The translations under genes were made by a program, and so were the position numbers. A stretch of DNA of 64,000 nucleotides from Psychrobacter immobilis (lineage in GTDB: Bacteria; Pseudomonadota; Gammaproteobacteria; Pseudomonadales; Moraxellaceae), in contig NZ_CAJGZJ010000001.1 of NCBI RefSeq assembly GCF_904846225.1, positions 62,001 to 126,000 of the forward strand, read 5' to 3'. The notes beneath the pieces are model-generated. The model was not told the origin of the DNA. It made no database searches and was given only the letters and a program-made list of their open reading frames with translations. This document shows, one piece after another, positions 38,842 through 48,817 of this stretch. Position 1 is the first letter of the stretch. Each line of letters begins with the position of its first letter.

Positions 38842-39666
38842 TTAGCGTGTCCCCAACTGGTTCAGCAGTGGCTGACGCACACTGACGACAGGCGTATCTT
38901 GCGGCGCTTTTCCTTTATACTCGGGCATATTTTCTAATAGACGCTGTGTCAAACTGACATCTAGCATATTGTCGCCATCGATATATAAGTCACCCAGACG
39001 TTTATCCTGATTGTTTAGCAGATTGATATGTAGCAGGTTTTTATTGTTTTTTTGTTCAGCACTTAGCTCCGCACGCATCGCAGGCATCGTAATATAAAAA
39101 ACTTTACCACCGCTAGGATAACCCACTTCACCGCCAACCCATGTCAATTGACCATCCGCTTGACTGAATCCAGACAGGTTTTTACCTGAGTCATTATCTA
39201 CAGACTTTGTATCAGATAGACGCTTTAGTGAGACGTTATTGATCTGAATGGGTGTATTGGGCAATTGCCAATCGACCACACTGGCTAACGTTTCAGGAGC
39301 AATTTTCCCGCTCATGTTATCAATTTCCCAAGAGCTGGTGCCTATTTTTACTTGCCCATTAAGTCTGGTTTGATCAGAATCAATATCGACATCTGCACCT
39401 AGCTTGCCTAACAATAGATGCCATGGTTGCCATGACCATCCGGCAGTACCGGTGAGCGGTGTCGCTGACAAAGGCATCTGCCAGATGACTGAGCCTTGCC
39501 ATAAATTCCCAGACACATGCTGAACATAAGGCGTATCAGGGGCATATTTTTCAAGTAGCCATGCCGCTGGCATTTGCAATATGGCAAATAATGCAAATAA
39601 TACAAACCCAATTAGCCACCATAGCTTACGAGGGCGCTTATGAGACGACGCGGATACTTGAGGCAC
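38842..39666 (-). CDS. gspN: Type II secretion system protein N
   Basis: A bitopic inner-membrane protein of the T2SS. A membrane segment (WWLIGFVLFALFAILQMPAAWLL) sits near the N terminus, followed by a periplasmic beta-rich domain (GNLWQGSVIWQMP, LTGTAGWSWQPWHLL). The reading frame opens at 39759 but crosses a terminator hairpin there. A GTG at 39666 (MPQVSAS...) with AAGAG 10 bases upstream is the better start, giving 274 residues. First gene of gspN-C-D. The start is tentative. Confidence 0.82.
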   Translation of the reverse strand: MPQVSASSHKRPRKLWWLIGFVLFALFAILQMPAAWLLEKYAPDTPYVQHVSGNLWQGSVIWQMPLSATPLTGTAGWSWQPWHLLLGKLGADVDIDSDQTRLNGQVKIGTSSWEIDNMSGKIAPETLASVVDWQLPNTPIQINNVSLKRLSDTKSVDNDSGKNLSGFSQADGQLTWVGGEVGYPSGGKVFYITMPAMRAELSAEQKNNKNLLHINLLNNQDKRLGDLYIDGDNMLDVSLTQRLLENMPEYKGKAPQDTPVVSVRQPLLNQLGTR

Positions 39667-39733
39667 GGTTGCATAACTCTTATATAAGACAAAATCGTCA
39701 TTATCATAGCAAACAATGGCATACAGATGACAG

Positions 39734-39792
39734 AAAAAAAGCCAGTATCTTTTTACCAAAATACTGGCAATAAAGATACTGGCTTTTTTCTA
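39734..39792 (-). terminator. Terminator after the H-NS gene with duplicated stem arm
   Basis: On the - strand, GCCAGTATCTTT pairs with AAAGATACTGGC and is followed by seven T. A second GCCAGTAT lies between the arms and can also pair with the 3' arm, so two alternative hairpins exist. It is 138 bases beyond the H-NS stop and 68 bases before the gspN start, so it either ends the H-NS transcript or attenuates read-through into gspN-C-D. Confidence 0.85.
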
Positions 39793-39929
39793 CTTCTAAG
39801 CGTTGGTACTGATTGCTATAAAGCTTAATAATTATAACTGAAACGTAATGATTATACGTTGCAGGCAAAGTAGAGATTAGCGTTTTGCGTCTCAATAAAT
39901 GAGTTCTACCTATTAAATATCAAAATCTT

Positions 39930-40253
39930 CTAAATAGCAAAATCTTCAACATCATGACCAGCAGCGAGTGCTTCGACTAGCCAAGTTGGCTTGCGACCAC
40001 GGCCCGTCCATGTTTCTTCATTATCGTTAGTGTTGCGATATTTAATATTGCGTTTTTTCTCTAATTTCTCTCCAGCTTGTAAAATCTCTTCGATAGTCGC
40101 ATCGCTCTCTTCTGAGATTTTTTCAAACTGCATGTAAGCGTCATACAAACGCTGATGTTGTTTTTTAGCAATAAGTTGTTGGGCGTTTTCGGTGATGGCG
40201 CGTAGCTCATCTACGTTTAAACTGTCTAAATCAATAACGTTATTTTTGCTCAT
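39930..40253 (-). CDS. H-NS-family nucleoid protein
   Basis: A 107-residue protein with a coiled-coil oligomerisation region at residues 10-65 and the H-NS DNA-binding core TWTGRGRKPTWLVEAL near residue 82. The RGR within the loop is the AT-hook-like minor-groove contact. H-NS proteins silence AT-rich genes. Surrounding intergenic DNA (40254-40556, 41160-41674) is very AT-rich and may be under its control. Confidence 0.9.
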   Translation of the reverse strand: MSKNNVIDLDSLNVDELRAITENAQQLIAKKQHQRLYDAYMQFEKISEESDATIEEILQAGEKLEKKRNIKYRNTNDNEETWTGRGRKPTWLVEALAAGHDVEDFAI

Positions 40254-40556
40254 AGTAAGTCCAACTGTTATATAAAAGGTATAAAAAATACAACCTTAAT
40301 AGAGCTATTACTAGCTATTAAGAACTAAAAATTATTTCTTGAGCTACCATTAAACAGACAATCATTTAATGGCATATTTTTAAATTAATTAAAAATTATA
40401 AAATATTTAATTATAAGCGCAGACAATATAAACATAAATTTATATTATAACAATAGTGAATTGTTATATTTTTACTAATTAAGGTTTCTAAATCTAACGA
40501 TTAAGCTTAATTCAATGATCAATTTTTGATTAAATGCTATTTATAAATCACTAATA
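40254..40556. other. AT-rich intergenic region upstream of the H-NS gene
   Basis: About 300 bases, very AT-rich, with runs such as TTTTTAAATTAATTAAAAATTATAAAATATTTAATTATAA. No reading frame is credible. It probably holds the promoter of the H-NS gene and possibly autoregulatory H-NS sites. Confidence 0.55.
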
Positions 40557-41159
40557 TCAACGTTGAATTCTTTTAATAAACCCACTCATTCCATGCGGTA
40601 AATTACCAATACTTGTGTCCTGTATTTCCTGTGCCAACATCAATACTTGCGAGCTGTCTTCACATTGTTCTAGCGCTAGTAAATAACTCCAAGCTTCAGC
40701 AGGTGATGCATTTTTTTCAATATAGATCGCTAAGTCTGACCTGATAGTTCCATAGTTAGCATCAGATACTCTTGACTTAAAAATACTGCTTATGGATTTT
40801 CTGCCTATTGCTATCACTTCTTTTGGGTTCTTACTATCGAACGTTATATCGCTATTCGTATTAGAGGACAGTAGTGTCGGTTGTGACTGAGAAGTTATAG
40901 GCATTTGGAGAGTCGTATTATTGACCTCTACAACTTCGATATATTCAAGCTCTAGAAGCAACTCAAAGATTGGCTTCACACCACCAAAATCTGCAAACAT
41001 TTTGCTTTTATCAAGCGTATCAATATAGTTTTGATACGTCCGCTTGCCATCAATCATAATCAGTAATGTTCTGGCTTCTCGCGGCAATATACCTAAATGT
41101 TGAGATTTTATCTCTGCTCTACCCAACTCACTTTTTAGAAACACATTACTATTATTCAT
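40557..41159 (-). CDS. Uncharacterised soluble protein, 200 residues
   Basis: Not recognised by name. The first 80 residues have a pattern seen in small Moraxellaceae proteins (SQHLGILPREARTLLIMIDGKRTYQNY, then FADFGGVKPIFELLLELEYIEVVEV), which looks like a winged-helix. A Ser/Thr/Asn-rich linker (residues 88-115) leads to a helical C-terminal part that may be a second small domain. No signal peptide or membrane segment. It may be regulatory, but that is only inferred from the fold guess. It is a single gene between the H-NS gene and ssb. Confidence 0.6.
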   Translation of the reverse strand: MNNSNVFLKSELGRAEIKSQHLGILPREARTLLIMIDGKRTYQNYIDTLDKSKMFADFGGVKPIFELLLELEYIEVVEVNNTTLQMPITSQSQPTLLSSNTNSDITFDSKNPKEVIAIGRKSISSIFKSRVSDANYGTIRSDLAIYIEKNASPAEAWSYLLALEQCEDSSQVLMLAQEIQDTSIGNLPHGMSGFIKRIQR

Positions 41160-41674
41160 ACTCTATACCTACCAATAACAGTAAAGTAGATGTCTCTTTA
41201 TTATAAATTTCTGACTCCCTAATCCTTAATTTTTTCAGCCATTAGATGGTAAAAAATCAGGTCTTTATTGGTCTTTGAAAATTATTTTTAAAAGAAGACA
41301 TATCTTGAATATCGTCTGAACTATCCATTCAGAAGAATTATAACAACCGGTTTTAATAAACTACTAGAATTAATTAAATCCAATAGAACAAACGGTTCAT
41401 ATAGAGTATGAAAGGTAATTTTTACAATTTTCCATGCGAAAGCTGTTAAGTCATAACCATACAAAAATTATAATTATTATTAATAAAGACTGGCTATTCA
41501 ATTAAGATCAAACAAATATTTAATTACTTTCTCAACATTATTTTATTTGCATTGCTTTTAAAAATATTCCGAATATCCGTAAGTATTGATATTATTTATA
41601 AACAGACATAAAAAAACTCTGCCATCGCAGAGTCTCTTATCTAACTTAATCAACACTATTAAAGTACGTATTCA
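41160..41674. other. AT-rich intergenic region between the unknown gene and ssb
   Basis: About 515 bases with no credible reading frame and no family A, B or C repeat. It contains the ssb terminator at its end and AT-rich stretches (for example ACAAAAATTATAATTATTATTAATAAAGACTGG). The promoter of the gene downstream at 41159 must lie here. Confidence 0.55.
41610..41634 (-). terminator. Rho-independent terminator after ssb
   Basis: On the - strand ACTCTGC-GATG-GCAGAGT is followed by a run of seven T. Confidence 0.9.
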
Positions 41675-42292
41675 TCAGAACGGAATATCGTCATCTACAG
41701 GACCATCTGGCATGGCGGTAGGCTTAGATTGTGCAGGTTTCTGCGTTGGTTGGTTAAACTGATTTTGCTGAGCAGGGGCATTTTGATTGTTAAAGCTGTT
41801 CTGACCGCCACTCGCTTGGTTATAACCACCTTGTTGTGCTGGCTGATTGTTTGCTTGTTGCCCAAAGTTGTTCTGATTACTTTGACCACCTTGATTACCA
41901 TAGCCACCCTGCCCTTGGTTTTGACCAGCAAATCCACTACCGCTCTCTTGACCGCCGCTCTGACCATCTAACATTTGCATTTGTTCAGCACGAATCTCGG
42001 TAATATAACGATCTTGACCATTGGGATCTTGATATTTACGGGTACGCAAACTGCCTTCGATATAGACTTTGCTGCCTTTACGCAAATACTGCGCGGCAAT
42101 CTCTCCTAAACGATTGAATAATGAGATACGATGCCATTCAGTCGCTTCTCTTTTTTCACCACTTTGTTTGTCTGTCCATTGCTCCGATGTCGCAACCGAA
42201 ATATTGGTTACGCTACCGCCATTATTAAATTGACGTGCCTCAGGGTCTGCTCCTAGGTTACCAATGATGATAACTTTATTAACTCCGCGCAT
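41675..42292 (-). CDS. ssb: Single-stranded DNA-binding protein
   Basis: The N-terminal OB fold (about 110 residues) starts [19 protein letters not shown] and has [33 protein letters not shown] Gly/Gln/Asn-rich linker spans residues 112-190. The acidic tip DDDIPF, which binds partner proteins such as exonuclease I and RecO, ends the protein. 205 residues. It is in the usual Moraxellaceae neighbourhood with a YajR-type transporter and uvrA. Confidence 0.97.
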   Translation of the reverse strand: MRGVNKVIIIGNLGADPEARQFNNGGSVTNISVATSEQWTDKQSGEKREATEWHRISLFNRLGEIAAQYLRKGSKVYIEGSLRTRKYQDPNGQDRYITEIRAEQMQMLDGQSGGQESGSGFAGQNQGQGGYGNQGGQSNQNNFGQQANNQPAQQGGYNQASGGQNSFNNQNAPAQQNQFNQPTQKPAQSKPTAMPDGPVDDDIPF

Positions 42293-42504
42293 AGTTCCGT
42301 CCTTTTACTTATGAATAATTTAATAAATAACTTGAATCACTATTTAAGATGACTGACTCAGTCTATCAGTAATATGGGTTCAGTAACATGAGTCACTTTA
42401 ACCAATTTTTGTTTAAATATCTAGCATGCTTTAGCTATATACGACAGCTAATGTCGTGGGGTATTTATCTACTATAATCAGCTCACGATAGAGATAATAC
42501 TCTA

Positions 42505-42642
42505 TAGTCAATCCTAAATAAAATAAGGTCAGATATTATCACGCGCTACTGGTATAAATTTTCTTTGCTTGCTGTGCCTTCGCAGACAGAGGCTACAAAA
42601 AATTCATCCCAGTATCACTGTTTTTTTATCGTGGATCGACTA
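42505..42642. repeat. Family B repeat (138 bp)
   Basis: It starts TAGTCAATCCTAAATAAA and ends GTGGATCGACTA, with TA on the left side at 42503-42504 and CA on the right. The core CTACTGGTATAAATTTTCTTTGCTTGCTGTGCCTTCGCAGACAGAGG is a close match to the copy at 4289. It separates ssb from the DUF3833 lipoprotein gene; the remaining 210 bases of the gap hold the ssb promoter. Confidence 0.82.
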
Positions 42643-42652
42643 CATTAGCTCA

Positions 42653-43279
42653 TTATTTGGCATCAGAATTCTTGTGATGCAGGCTTAAGGTGATGCTACC
42701 CAGCTCCACGCCAAACTTTTTCATGACAGAACGATTCAATATGACATCTTTGTCAATCAAGTACATCCAATCATCCAAGTTCACTTTATAGGTTTTCTCA
42801 CCCACAGGTAAGTCTAATACGTACTGCCAATGCAAGGTATTTCCAATAACGTCGCCTGTTGCTTCGCCCACCACATCGCCAGCGGTGCCTCTCCAACTAC
42901 CGTCTGCTTGCCTAGTCAATCGCCAAATTCGTTGCGATTTTGTGCCATCTGCCCATGAGAATTTTTCATCTAAAACGATCACGTTATTGCCTTCATGAGT
43001 GGCATCAATATCGACATAAAAGCGTTTTTTGACCTCTCCATTGCGCCCTTGAAACATGCCCCAACCATCAATTTGACCTGAAAAAAATTCATGCATGTTG
43101 AGGGTTGGTTTGTTATTTTGATACGTCTGAATATTTTGGGTGGCACAGCCTGAGGTCAATAAAACGGCTGATAAACCAAACCCTAGCACAAGCTTGGTAA
43201 CTGATTTATTGATCTTATTTAAGCCAATAGTAGGATTTTTACCGACAGCCATACTAGATAACGCCTTAAATTTACTCAT
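42653..43279 (-). CDS. DUF3833-family lipoprotein
   Basis: A signal with the lipobox LLTSGC (Cys near residue 45 of the ATG-initiated form) follows a long Lys-containing N-region. The rest matches DUF3833: FFSGQIDGWGMFQGRNGEVKKRF, SWADGTKSQRIWRLTR, VVGEATGDVIGNTLHWQYVLDLPV, and DDWMYLIDKDVILNRSVM. Function is unknown. The ATG at 43279 has AAAAGGAAT upstream; the longer frame to 43321 is rejected. It is downstream of the transporter gene, so it may be co-transcribed. Confidence 0.85.
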   Translation of the reverse strand: MSKFKALSSMAVGKNPTIGLNKINKSVTKLVLGFGLSAVLLTSGCATQNIQTYQNNKPTLNMHEFFSGQIDGWGMFQGRNGEVKKRFYVDIDATHEGNNVIVLDEKFSWADGTKSQRIWRLTRQADGSWRGTAGDVVGEATGDVIGNTLHWQYVLDLPVGEKTYKVNLDDWMYLIDKDVILNRSVMKKFGVELGSITLSLHHKNSDAK

Positions 43280-43337
43280 ATTAATTCCTTTTAAATAGTC
43301 AGTTTTTAGATAGTTAGCCAACTAAACAATTAATCCT

Positions 43338-44702
43338 TTAAATGTCTAGGGGGCTTTGTGCTAGATGCAACAGCTCTTGTCTTGATACCTCAGTGAGTTG
43401 TTTTTTATCGAGTTTGAGATACGCGACTTGTTCTTTTGCCATCACCACTAATTCATCAACGCCTTCTACCGCCATTATTTGTCGTGACCAGCTTTGTATG
43501 TCAATATTTTTAGGAATGGTGACGGTGGTACTGGATAGATAAGGCGGCTGAGCAATGGGTATAATGAGGATAAGCGCCACTACCATAACCACTGCCAAAA
43601 TACCCCATGCTAGCCAATTGGGCTGGTTCAATAATAACCCACCCATAGAGCCGCCGACAAACGCGCCCAAAAACTGACTGGATGAATTGAGTCCCATGGC
43701 GGTCGCTTTATTGGCAACGGGCGCGCGCTTAGAAATCCACGAAGGAATCGTTGCTTCTAGCACGTTAAAACCCATAAAATACAATAACAAGCCAAAGATA
43801 ATGCCAACACTGAGCTGACTGCCGAACGCAAGTAGCGTCAATGCTACAGCCATTAAGGCAATCGCGCCCAAATACACGTGGCGCATTTTTCGCTTTTTTT
43901 CTGCAATGATAATAAAAGGAATGGCAACGGCAAAGCCTACAAACAATAAAGGCAAATAAATCATGCCCTGCTGGCGTACGGATAAGCCCATTACTTCATT
44001 GAGCTGATGGGGCAAAATGACAAATATCGCCGTCATCGTCAGATGTAGGGCAAAAACACTCATATGCAAGCGATTCAAATCACCAATTTTGAGAACAGTC
44101 GCCAGCTGCTGACCAATTGATTTATTGTCCAGATTGTGTTTTAGAACCCGCAGTGGAGATGGTACTGCCAATAGCAGCAGCATCGCTAAAACAGCAAAAC
44201 CTGAGGTCAACCAAAACAGTCCTGAGATACCAAGCGAACCCACTAGCAATGGACCAAAGGCAAACGCGAGCATGATGGACGTGCCAATGGTCAATCCCAT
44301 TGTCGCCATCGCTTTGGTACGCATCTCTTCTCGAGTCACATCGGCCAGTAGCGCCATCAAGACCGCAGAGACAGCGCCACTACCTGCCAGCGCACGACCT
44401 ATAATAACCTCATAAATATCCGTCGCATTGGCGGCGATGATTCCGCCAACAGCAAATAAAATTAAACCCAAAAAGATAATCGGTTTGCGGGGAAATTTAT
44501 CAGCAGCGAGGCTCATCGGTATCTGAAAAATAGCCTGACCCAGCCCATAAACACCGACCGCTAAACCAATCAGAAATGGTGTGGCATGCGCATAATTGTT
44601 ACCGTAAACAGAGAACACAGGCACAATCATAAACAAGCCAATCATCCGCAAGGCAAAAATACCACCGACCCCGAGGATTGCTCGTTTTTCTACGCTATTC
44701 AT
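43338..44702 (-). CDS. yajR: YajR-like major facilitator transporter
   Basis: Twelve hydrophobic segments. The MFS motif A variant DKFPRKPIIFLG is near residue 70, and GLGQAIFQIPMSLAAD precedes it. The C-terminal soluble part (about residues 395-450; NIDIQSWSRQIMAVEGVDELVV) fits the ferredoxin-like YAM domain of E. coli YajR, which is also 454 residues long. YajR's substrate is not known. It is the first gene upstream of the DUF3833 lipoprotein and is divergent from uvrA. Confidence 0.87.
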   Translation of the reverse strand: MNSVEKRAILGVGGIFALRMIGLFMIVPVFSVYGNNYAHATPFLIGLAVGVYGLGQAIFQIPMSLAADKFPRKPIIFLGLILFAVGGIIAANATDIYEVIIGRALAGSGAVSAVLMALLADVTREEMRTKAMATMGLTIGTSIMLAFAFGPLLVGSLGISGLFWLTSGFAVLAMLLLLAVPSPLRVLKHNLDNKSIGQQLATVLKIGDLNRLHMSVFALHLTMTAIFVILPHQLNEVMGLSVRQQGMIYLPLLFVGFAVAIPFIIIAEKKRKMRHVYLGAIALMAVALTLLAFGSQLSVGIIFGLLLYFMGFNVLEATIPSWISKRAPVANKATAMGLNSSSQFLGAFVGGSMGGLLLNQPNWLAWGILAVVMVVALILIIPIAQPPYLSSTTVTIPKNIDIQSWSRQIMAVEGVDELVVMAKEQVAYLKLDKKQLTEVSRQELLHLAQSPLDI

Positions 44703-45291
44703 ACTTGCCTCGCTGGTTTATCACTGTCATTGCTGCTTTATCAAGGCGTCAACCTATAAATCAAGCTCTCTAGTATAAGACATTCGCCGCTTGGTTGCCG
44801 AGACTTTTGTCGCGACGATTCAGTAACGTATACAACAATCACTCAAGTCATTCATATTACGCAATAATTTTGTTACCAAGTGCATCTGATACATCATCAT
44901 ACCTTGAATAATGCGCCTATCATGACAATAAAGTAAGGCGTCATAAATAGTATTGCTTAATAAGCATTGTGACAAATACTCCGATAAAATGACAATATCC
45001 GACCAAATTTATAACAGACGACGGCTGTTACTCAACACTCATTTGCTTTAGATTCACTTGGGGCATGTCATCAATTAGCACACTTAATCATGTAGTGGTC
45101 TTAAAATCTAAATGATGATACGCCCTAGTAAAATTAAAATCCCTATAAGAAATATATAGACATAATAAACGCATAGAATGCATAGACAACTATTCAAGCT
45201 TTCGATTAATCCATTAACTCATCTTTATTGACCTTTTTACGTTTTAGATATCTTTCAAATACCATTTTAGCAAATAGGAAACCTATCACCG
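44703..45291. other. Intergenic region between divergent yajR-like gene and uvrA
   Basis: About 590 bases with no reading frame. It must hold the promoters of both genes. A short family A repeat lies at 45059-45127. No LexA-type CTGT-N8-ACAG box was seen upstream of uvrA on a visual scan. Confidence 0.55.
45059..45127. repeat. Family A repeat, short internal-deletion form (69 bp)
   Basis: TGGGGCATGTCATCAATTAGCACACTTAATCATG ... ATCTAAATGATGATACGCCCTA has the two family A ends with the middle missing, as at 26240. The left TA has become TG. Confidence 0.7.
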
Positions 45292-48198
45292 ATGGCACAT
45301 GACCATATCGCAATACGCGGCGCACGTACTCATAATTTAAAAAACATCGACTTAGACATTCCACGAGATAAATTTGTGGTGATTACTGGTTTATCAGGTT
45401 CTGGTAAATCTTCATTGGCGTTTGATACGCTTTATGCCGAAGGCCAACGCCGCTATGTCGAGAGTTTATCGGCTTACGCGCGTCAGTTCCTCTCACAAAT
45501 GGAAAAGCCGGACGTTGATAGTATCGAAGGCTTGTCGCCAGCGATTGCTATCGAGCAAAAATCCACCAACCATAACCCGCGCTCAACAGTCGGAACGATT
45601 ACCGAGATTTATGACTATTTACGTCTGCTTTATGCACGTATCGGCACGCCTTTTTGTCCTGAACATGGCGAACCGATGGTCGCGCAATCGGTCACTGAAA
45701 TGGTCGATCAAGTCATGGCATTGCCAGATGACACCAAGATCATGATCTTGGCACCCGTCATTCGTGAACGTAAAGGCGAACATACCGTCTTGCTTGAGCA
45801 ATTAATTGGTCAAGGGTTTGTACGCGTGCGCGTCGATGGTGACGTGTATGACACTGATGAGCTGCCGACCTTAGATAAAAAGAAAAAACACACCATCGAA
45901 GTGGTGGTCGATCGCTTCAAAGTCCGTGATGACTTGGGCAATCGCGTCGCTGAAAGTCTAGAGACAGCATTGCGTTTGGGTCAAGGTTTGGTGACGCTAC
46001 ACTTTATGGATGGCAATCCAAAAGAAGGCGGCGACGCTAACCAAGTAATGTCAGCCAAGCACTCTTGCCCCATCTGTGATCGCGCGGTTTCTGAGCTTGA
46101 ACCGCGTATGTTCAGTTTTAACAATCCATACGGTGCGTGCCCAAGCTGTGATGGCCTCGGTAAACGTCAGTATTTCTCTGCCGAAAAACTCATTACTCAT
46201 CATGAAAAATCGCTCAATCAAGGCGCAATCAATGGTTGGGACAAGCGTCATGCTTATTACTTTGGTCTGCTCTCTACCGTTTGCCATCATTTTAAAATTG
46301 ATATGGACAGCCCGTGGCAAGACCTGTCAAAAGCGCAACAAGACCTCATCATGCAAGGTTCTGGCAAAGAAAAGCTGACCTTTAACTTTACTGATGAGCG
46401 CGGTCGTAAAACCAACAAGACCGTGCCATTTGAAGGCGTACTGCCTTATTTAGAACGCCGTTATGCCAAAACCCAAAGCAATCTCGTGCGTGATGAGCTG
46501 GCGAAATACTTGGCTGATACTACCTGTAACGTCTGTGATGGCGCGCGTCTCAATGAAATCTCACGCAATGTCCGCGTTGAAGATCACACCATCGCCGAAA
46601 TCGTCAAACTGTCTATCGGTGACGCGGCTGACTATTATAAAACGCTAAAAATTGGCGGTCATAAAGGCGAAGTCGCAGAAAAAATCTTTAAAGAGATCAA
46701 TGAGCGCTTAAACTTCCTCGTCAGTGTCGGTCTTGATTATCTATCACTCGCCCGCTCTGCCGAAACCTTATCAGGCGGTGAAGCGCAACGTATTCGTCTT
46801 GCCAGCCAAATTGGTGCCGGACTTATGGGCGTGATGTATGTCCTTGATGAGCCGTCCATTGGCTTGCATCAGCGCGACAATGATCGCTTGCTAAAAACCC
46901 TCACGCGCTTACGTGATCTGGGCAATACCGTGCTGGTCGTGGAGCACGATGAAGATGCCATTCGCCAAGCGGATCACGTCATCGATATCGGTGTCGGTGC
47001 AGGCGTACATGGCGGTCATGTGATCGCTCAGGGTACGGTCGATGACATCATGGCAAACAAAGAATCGCTGACTGGACAATATATGTCTGGTAAGAAAAGA
47101 ATCGAGATTCCTACTATTCGTCATAAAGCCAAAACGATAGATATGGAAGTCAAAGGTAAAGCGAAACCCAAACAAGTTCCGATGACTATTGAGTTAAAAG
47201 GCGCGTCTGGTAATAACTTGCACGATGTTGATTTGACCTTACCTATTGGCATCATGACTTGTATCACGGGTGTCTCCGGTTCTGGTAAGTCGACTTTGAT
47301 TAATCGTACGCTGATGCCATTGGCCGCCACTCAGTTGAATAATGCTTCGACGCTGATTGCGGACAAGCATGACAGCATCAGTGGTCTTGAGCATTTGGAT
47401 AAGATGGTCGATATCGATCAAAGCCCAATTGGTCGTACGCCGCGCTCAAACCCAGCGACGTATACGGGCGTCTTTACCCCTGTCCGTGAAATGTTTGCGC
47501 AAACGCAAGAAGCGCGTGCTCGTGGTTATAAAGCTGGTCGCTTTAGCTTCAACGTCAAAGGCGGACGCTGTGAGATGTGCCAAGGCGATGGTCTCATCAA
47601 AGTCGAAATGCATTTCTTACCTGATATGTATGTACCGTGTGATACCTGTGAAGGTAAACGCTATAACCGCGAGACGTTAGAGATTCATTATAAAGGCAAG
47701 AGTATCGCCGATGTGCTCGATATGACGGTTGAGGATGCGACTGAGTTCTTCTCCGCCATTCCAGCAATTTATCGCCGTTTGCAAGCGTTGATGGATGTCG
47801 GTCTTGGCTATATCCGCCTTGGTCAGTCTGCGCCAACGCTATCAGGTGGTGAAGCCCAGCGTGTTAAACTGGCACGTGAGCTTGCTAAGCGTGATACCGG
47901 ACAGACGCTCTATATCTTGGATGAGCCAACCACTGGTTTGCATTTCCATGATATCGATAAGCTGTTGCATATCCTGCATACCCTACGCGATAAAGGCAAT
48001 ACTATCGTGGTCATCGAGCACAATCTTGACGTCATCAAAACAGCTGATTGGGTAATTGATCTTGGCCCTGAAGGCGGTAAAGGTGGCGGACTCATTATCG
48101 CGGAAGGTACGCCTGAGGAAGTAGCAGAGGTGAAAGGCTCGTATACGGGTGAGTTCTTGAAGCCGATGCTTGAGCAAGGGTTGAAAGAAGTGAGTTAG
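45292..48198 (+). CDS. uvrA: UvrABC excinuclease ATPase subunit A
   Basis: The damage-recognition ABC ATPase of nucleotide excision repair. Two ATPase modules are visible. First Walker A is [13 protein letters not shown] near residue 35 and second is [11 protein letters not shown] near residue 660. ABC signatures are [16 protein letters not shown] and [15 protein letters not shown]. Zinc motifs [19 protein letters not shown] ... CPSC and [19 protein letters not shown] ... CDTC are present. 968 residues against about 940 in E. coli. GGAAA lies upstream of the ATG. Confidence 0.98.
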   Translation: MAHDHIAIRGARTHNLKNIDLDIPRDKFVVITGLSGSGKSSLAFDTLYAEGQRRYVESLSAYARQFLSQMEKPDVDSIEGLSPAIAIEQKSTNHNPRSTVGTITEIYDYLRLLYARIGTPFCPEHGEPMVAQSVTEMVDQVMALPDDTKIMILAPVIRERKGEHTVLLEQLIGQGFVRVRVDGDVYDTDELPTLDKKKKHTIEVVVDRFKVRDDLGNRVAESLETALRLGQGLVTLHFMDGNPKEGGDANQVMSAKHSCPICDRAVSELEPRMFSFNNPYGACPSCDGLGKRQYFSAEKLITHHEKSLNQGAINGWDKRHAYYFGLLSTVCHHFKIDMDSPWQDLSKAQQDLIMQGSGKEKLTFNFTDERGRKTNKTVPFEGVLPYLERRYAKTQSNLVRDELAKYLADTTCNVCDGARLNEISRNVRVEDHTIAEIVKLSIGDAADYYKTLKIGGHKGEVAEKIFKEINERLNFLVSVGLDYLSLARSAETLSGGEAQRIRLASQIGAGLMGVMYVLDEPSIGLHQRDNDRLLKTLTRLRDLGNTVLVVEHDEDAIRQADHVIDIGVGAGVHGGHVIAQGTVDDIMANKESLTGQYMSGKKRIEIPTIRHKAKTIDMEVKGKAKPKQVPMTIELKGASGNNLHDVDLTLPIGIMTCITGVSGSGKSTLINRTLMPLAATQLNNASTLIADKHDSISGLEHLDKMVDIDQSPIGRTPRSNPATYTGVFTPVREMFAQTQEARARGYKAGRFSFNVKGGRCEMCQGDGLIKVEMHFLPDMYVPCDTCEGKRYNRETLEIHYKGKSIADVLDMTVEDATEFFSAIPAIYRRLQALMDVGLGYIRLGQSAPTLSGGEAQRVKLARELAKRDTGQTLYILDEPTTGLHFHDIDKLLHILHTLRDKGNTIVVIEHNLDVIKTADWVIDLGPEGGKGGGLIIAEGTPEEVAEVKGSYTGEFLKPMLEQGLKEVS

Positions 48199-48208
48199 TA
48201 GAAATTAG

Positions 48209-48241
48209 TTAATTGTTAATTGTTAATTGTTAATTGTTAAG
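48209..48241. repeat. 7-bp tandem repeat after uvrA
   Basis: Four exact copies of TTAATTG followed by a partial unit, 10 bases after the uvrA stop and just before its terminator. Confidence 0.9.
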
Positions 48242-48274
48242 AAAAGGCTACTCTTTAGGGGGTGGCCTTTTTTT
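48242..48274 (+). terminator. Rho-independent terminator after uvrA
   Basis: The stem AAAAGGCTAC / GTGGCCTTTT (one T-G pair) with an 11-base loop, followed by T residues. Confidence 0.85.
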
Positions 48275-48327
48275 ATGTTTTAGAATAATATCTTTTATTC
48301 AACACTATATATTAAAGGAGTTTGCAT

Positions 48328-48795
48328 GTGACTGAAGCTGAGCTGAGAAATGGTATTGACAAAATTATTCGCAATAATGATATAGATACTGCTATTCACA
48401 ATATAAAAGGATATATGCGACTTCGTTACGGACATCCTTTTTTGTGTGAGAATCTTGCCAACTTGTATATTGAAAAGAATGATTTTCGTCAGGCTGGAAA
48501 GTATATTTTCTATAAAGAGAATCTATCTAAACAGGATAGAGAAATACTATCTGTTTATTTTACGTACTTTGGAAATGATAAGATTAATATTTTAAAAGAC
48601 TTAATAGCTGAAGGTACAAAATCACCTGTCCGAATAGACTATGATGTTAAAGTTGAATTATTCATCATGATGAATGAGGTGAAATCTGAAAATGGTTTTC
48701 TACCCAAATTCATGTGGAATTGGTATTACCATTTTGAATCAAAATTTAAAAAAGATAGCAGGTATAGTCAACTTTCTCAATCAACGAGAAGATAG
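48328..48795 (+). CDS. Uncharacterised small helical protein, possibly DUF6584-like
   Basis: 155 residues from the GTG at 48328, which has AAGGAG 7 bases upstream; the in-frame TTG at 48322 is less likely. The pattern RLRYGHPFLCENLANLYIEKNDFRQAGKYIFY resembles TPR-type repeats and proteins labelled DUF6584. It is acidic and basic mixed, with no signal or membrane segment. Codon use is much more AT-rich (AAA, AAT, ATA, TTA dominate) than in flanking uvrA, which suggests acquisition from elsewhere. Function unknown. It converges with the zinc-ribbon gene downstream. Confidence 0.6.
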   Translation: MTEAELRNGIDKIIRNNDIDTAIHNIKGYMRLRYGHPFLCENLANLYIEKNDFRQAGKYIFYKENLSKQDREILSVYFTYFGNDKINILKDLIAEGTKSPVRIDYDVKVELFIMMNEVKSENGFLPKFMWNWYYHFESKFKKDSRYSQLSQSTRR

Positions 48796-48817
48796 ATTTA
48801 TCAATTTACCCCTCACT

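Noticed and set aside
35533..39666. Complete type II secretion operon
   Set aside because: Only gspN, gspC and gspD are present; no gspE-M genes or prepilin genes are in the window.
39667..39759. N-terminal extension of gspN to the ATG at 39759
   Set aside because: The extension crosses a strong terminator hairpin and its peptide is not T2SS-like; the GTG at 39666 is a better start.
45619..48177. Several long antisense reading frames over uvrA
   Set aside because: They are shadows of a strongly coding gene; no ribosome sites or family patterns.
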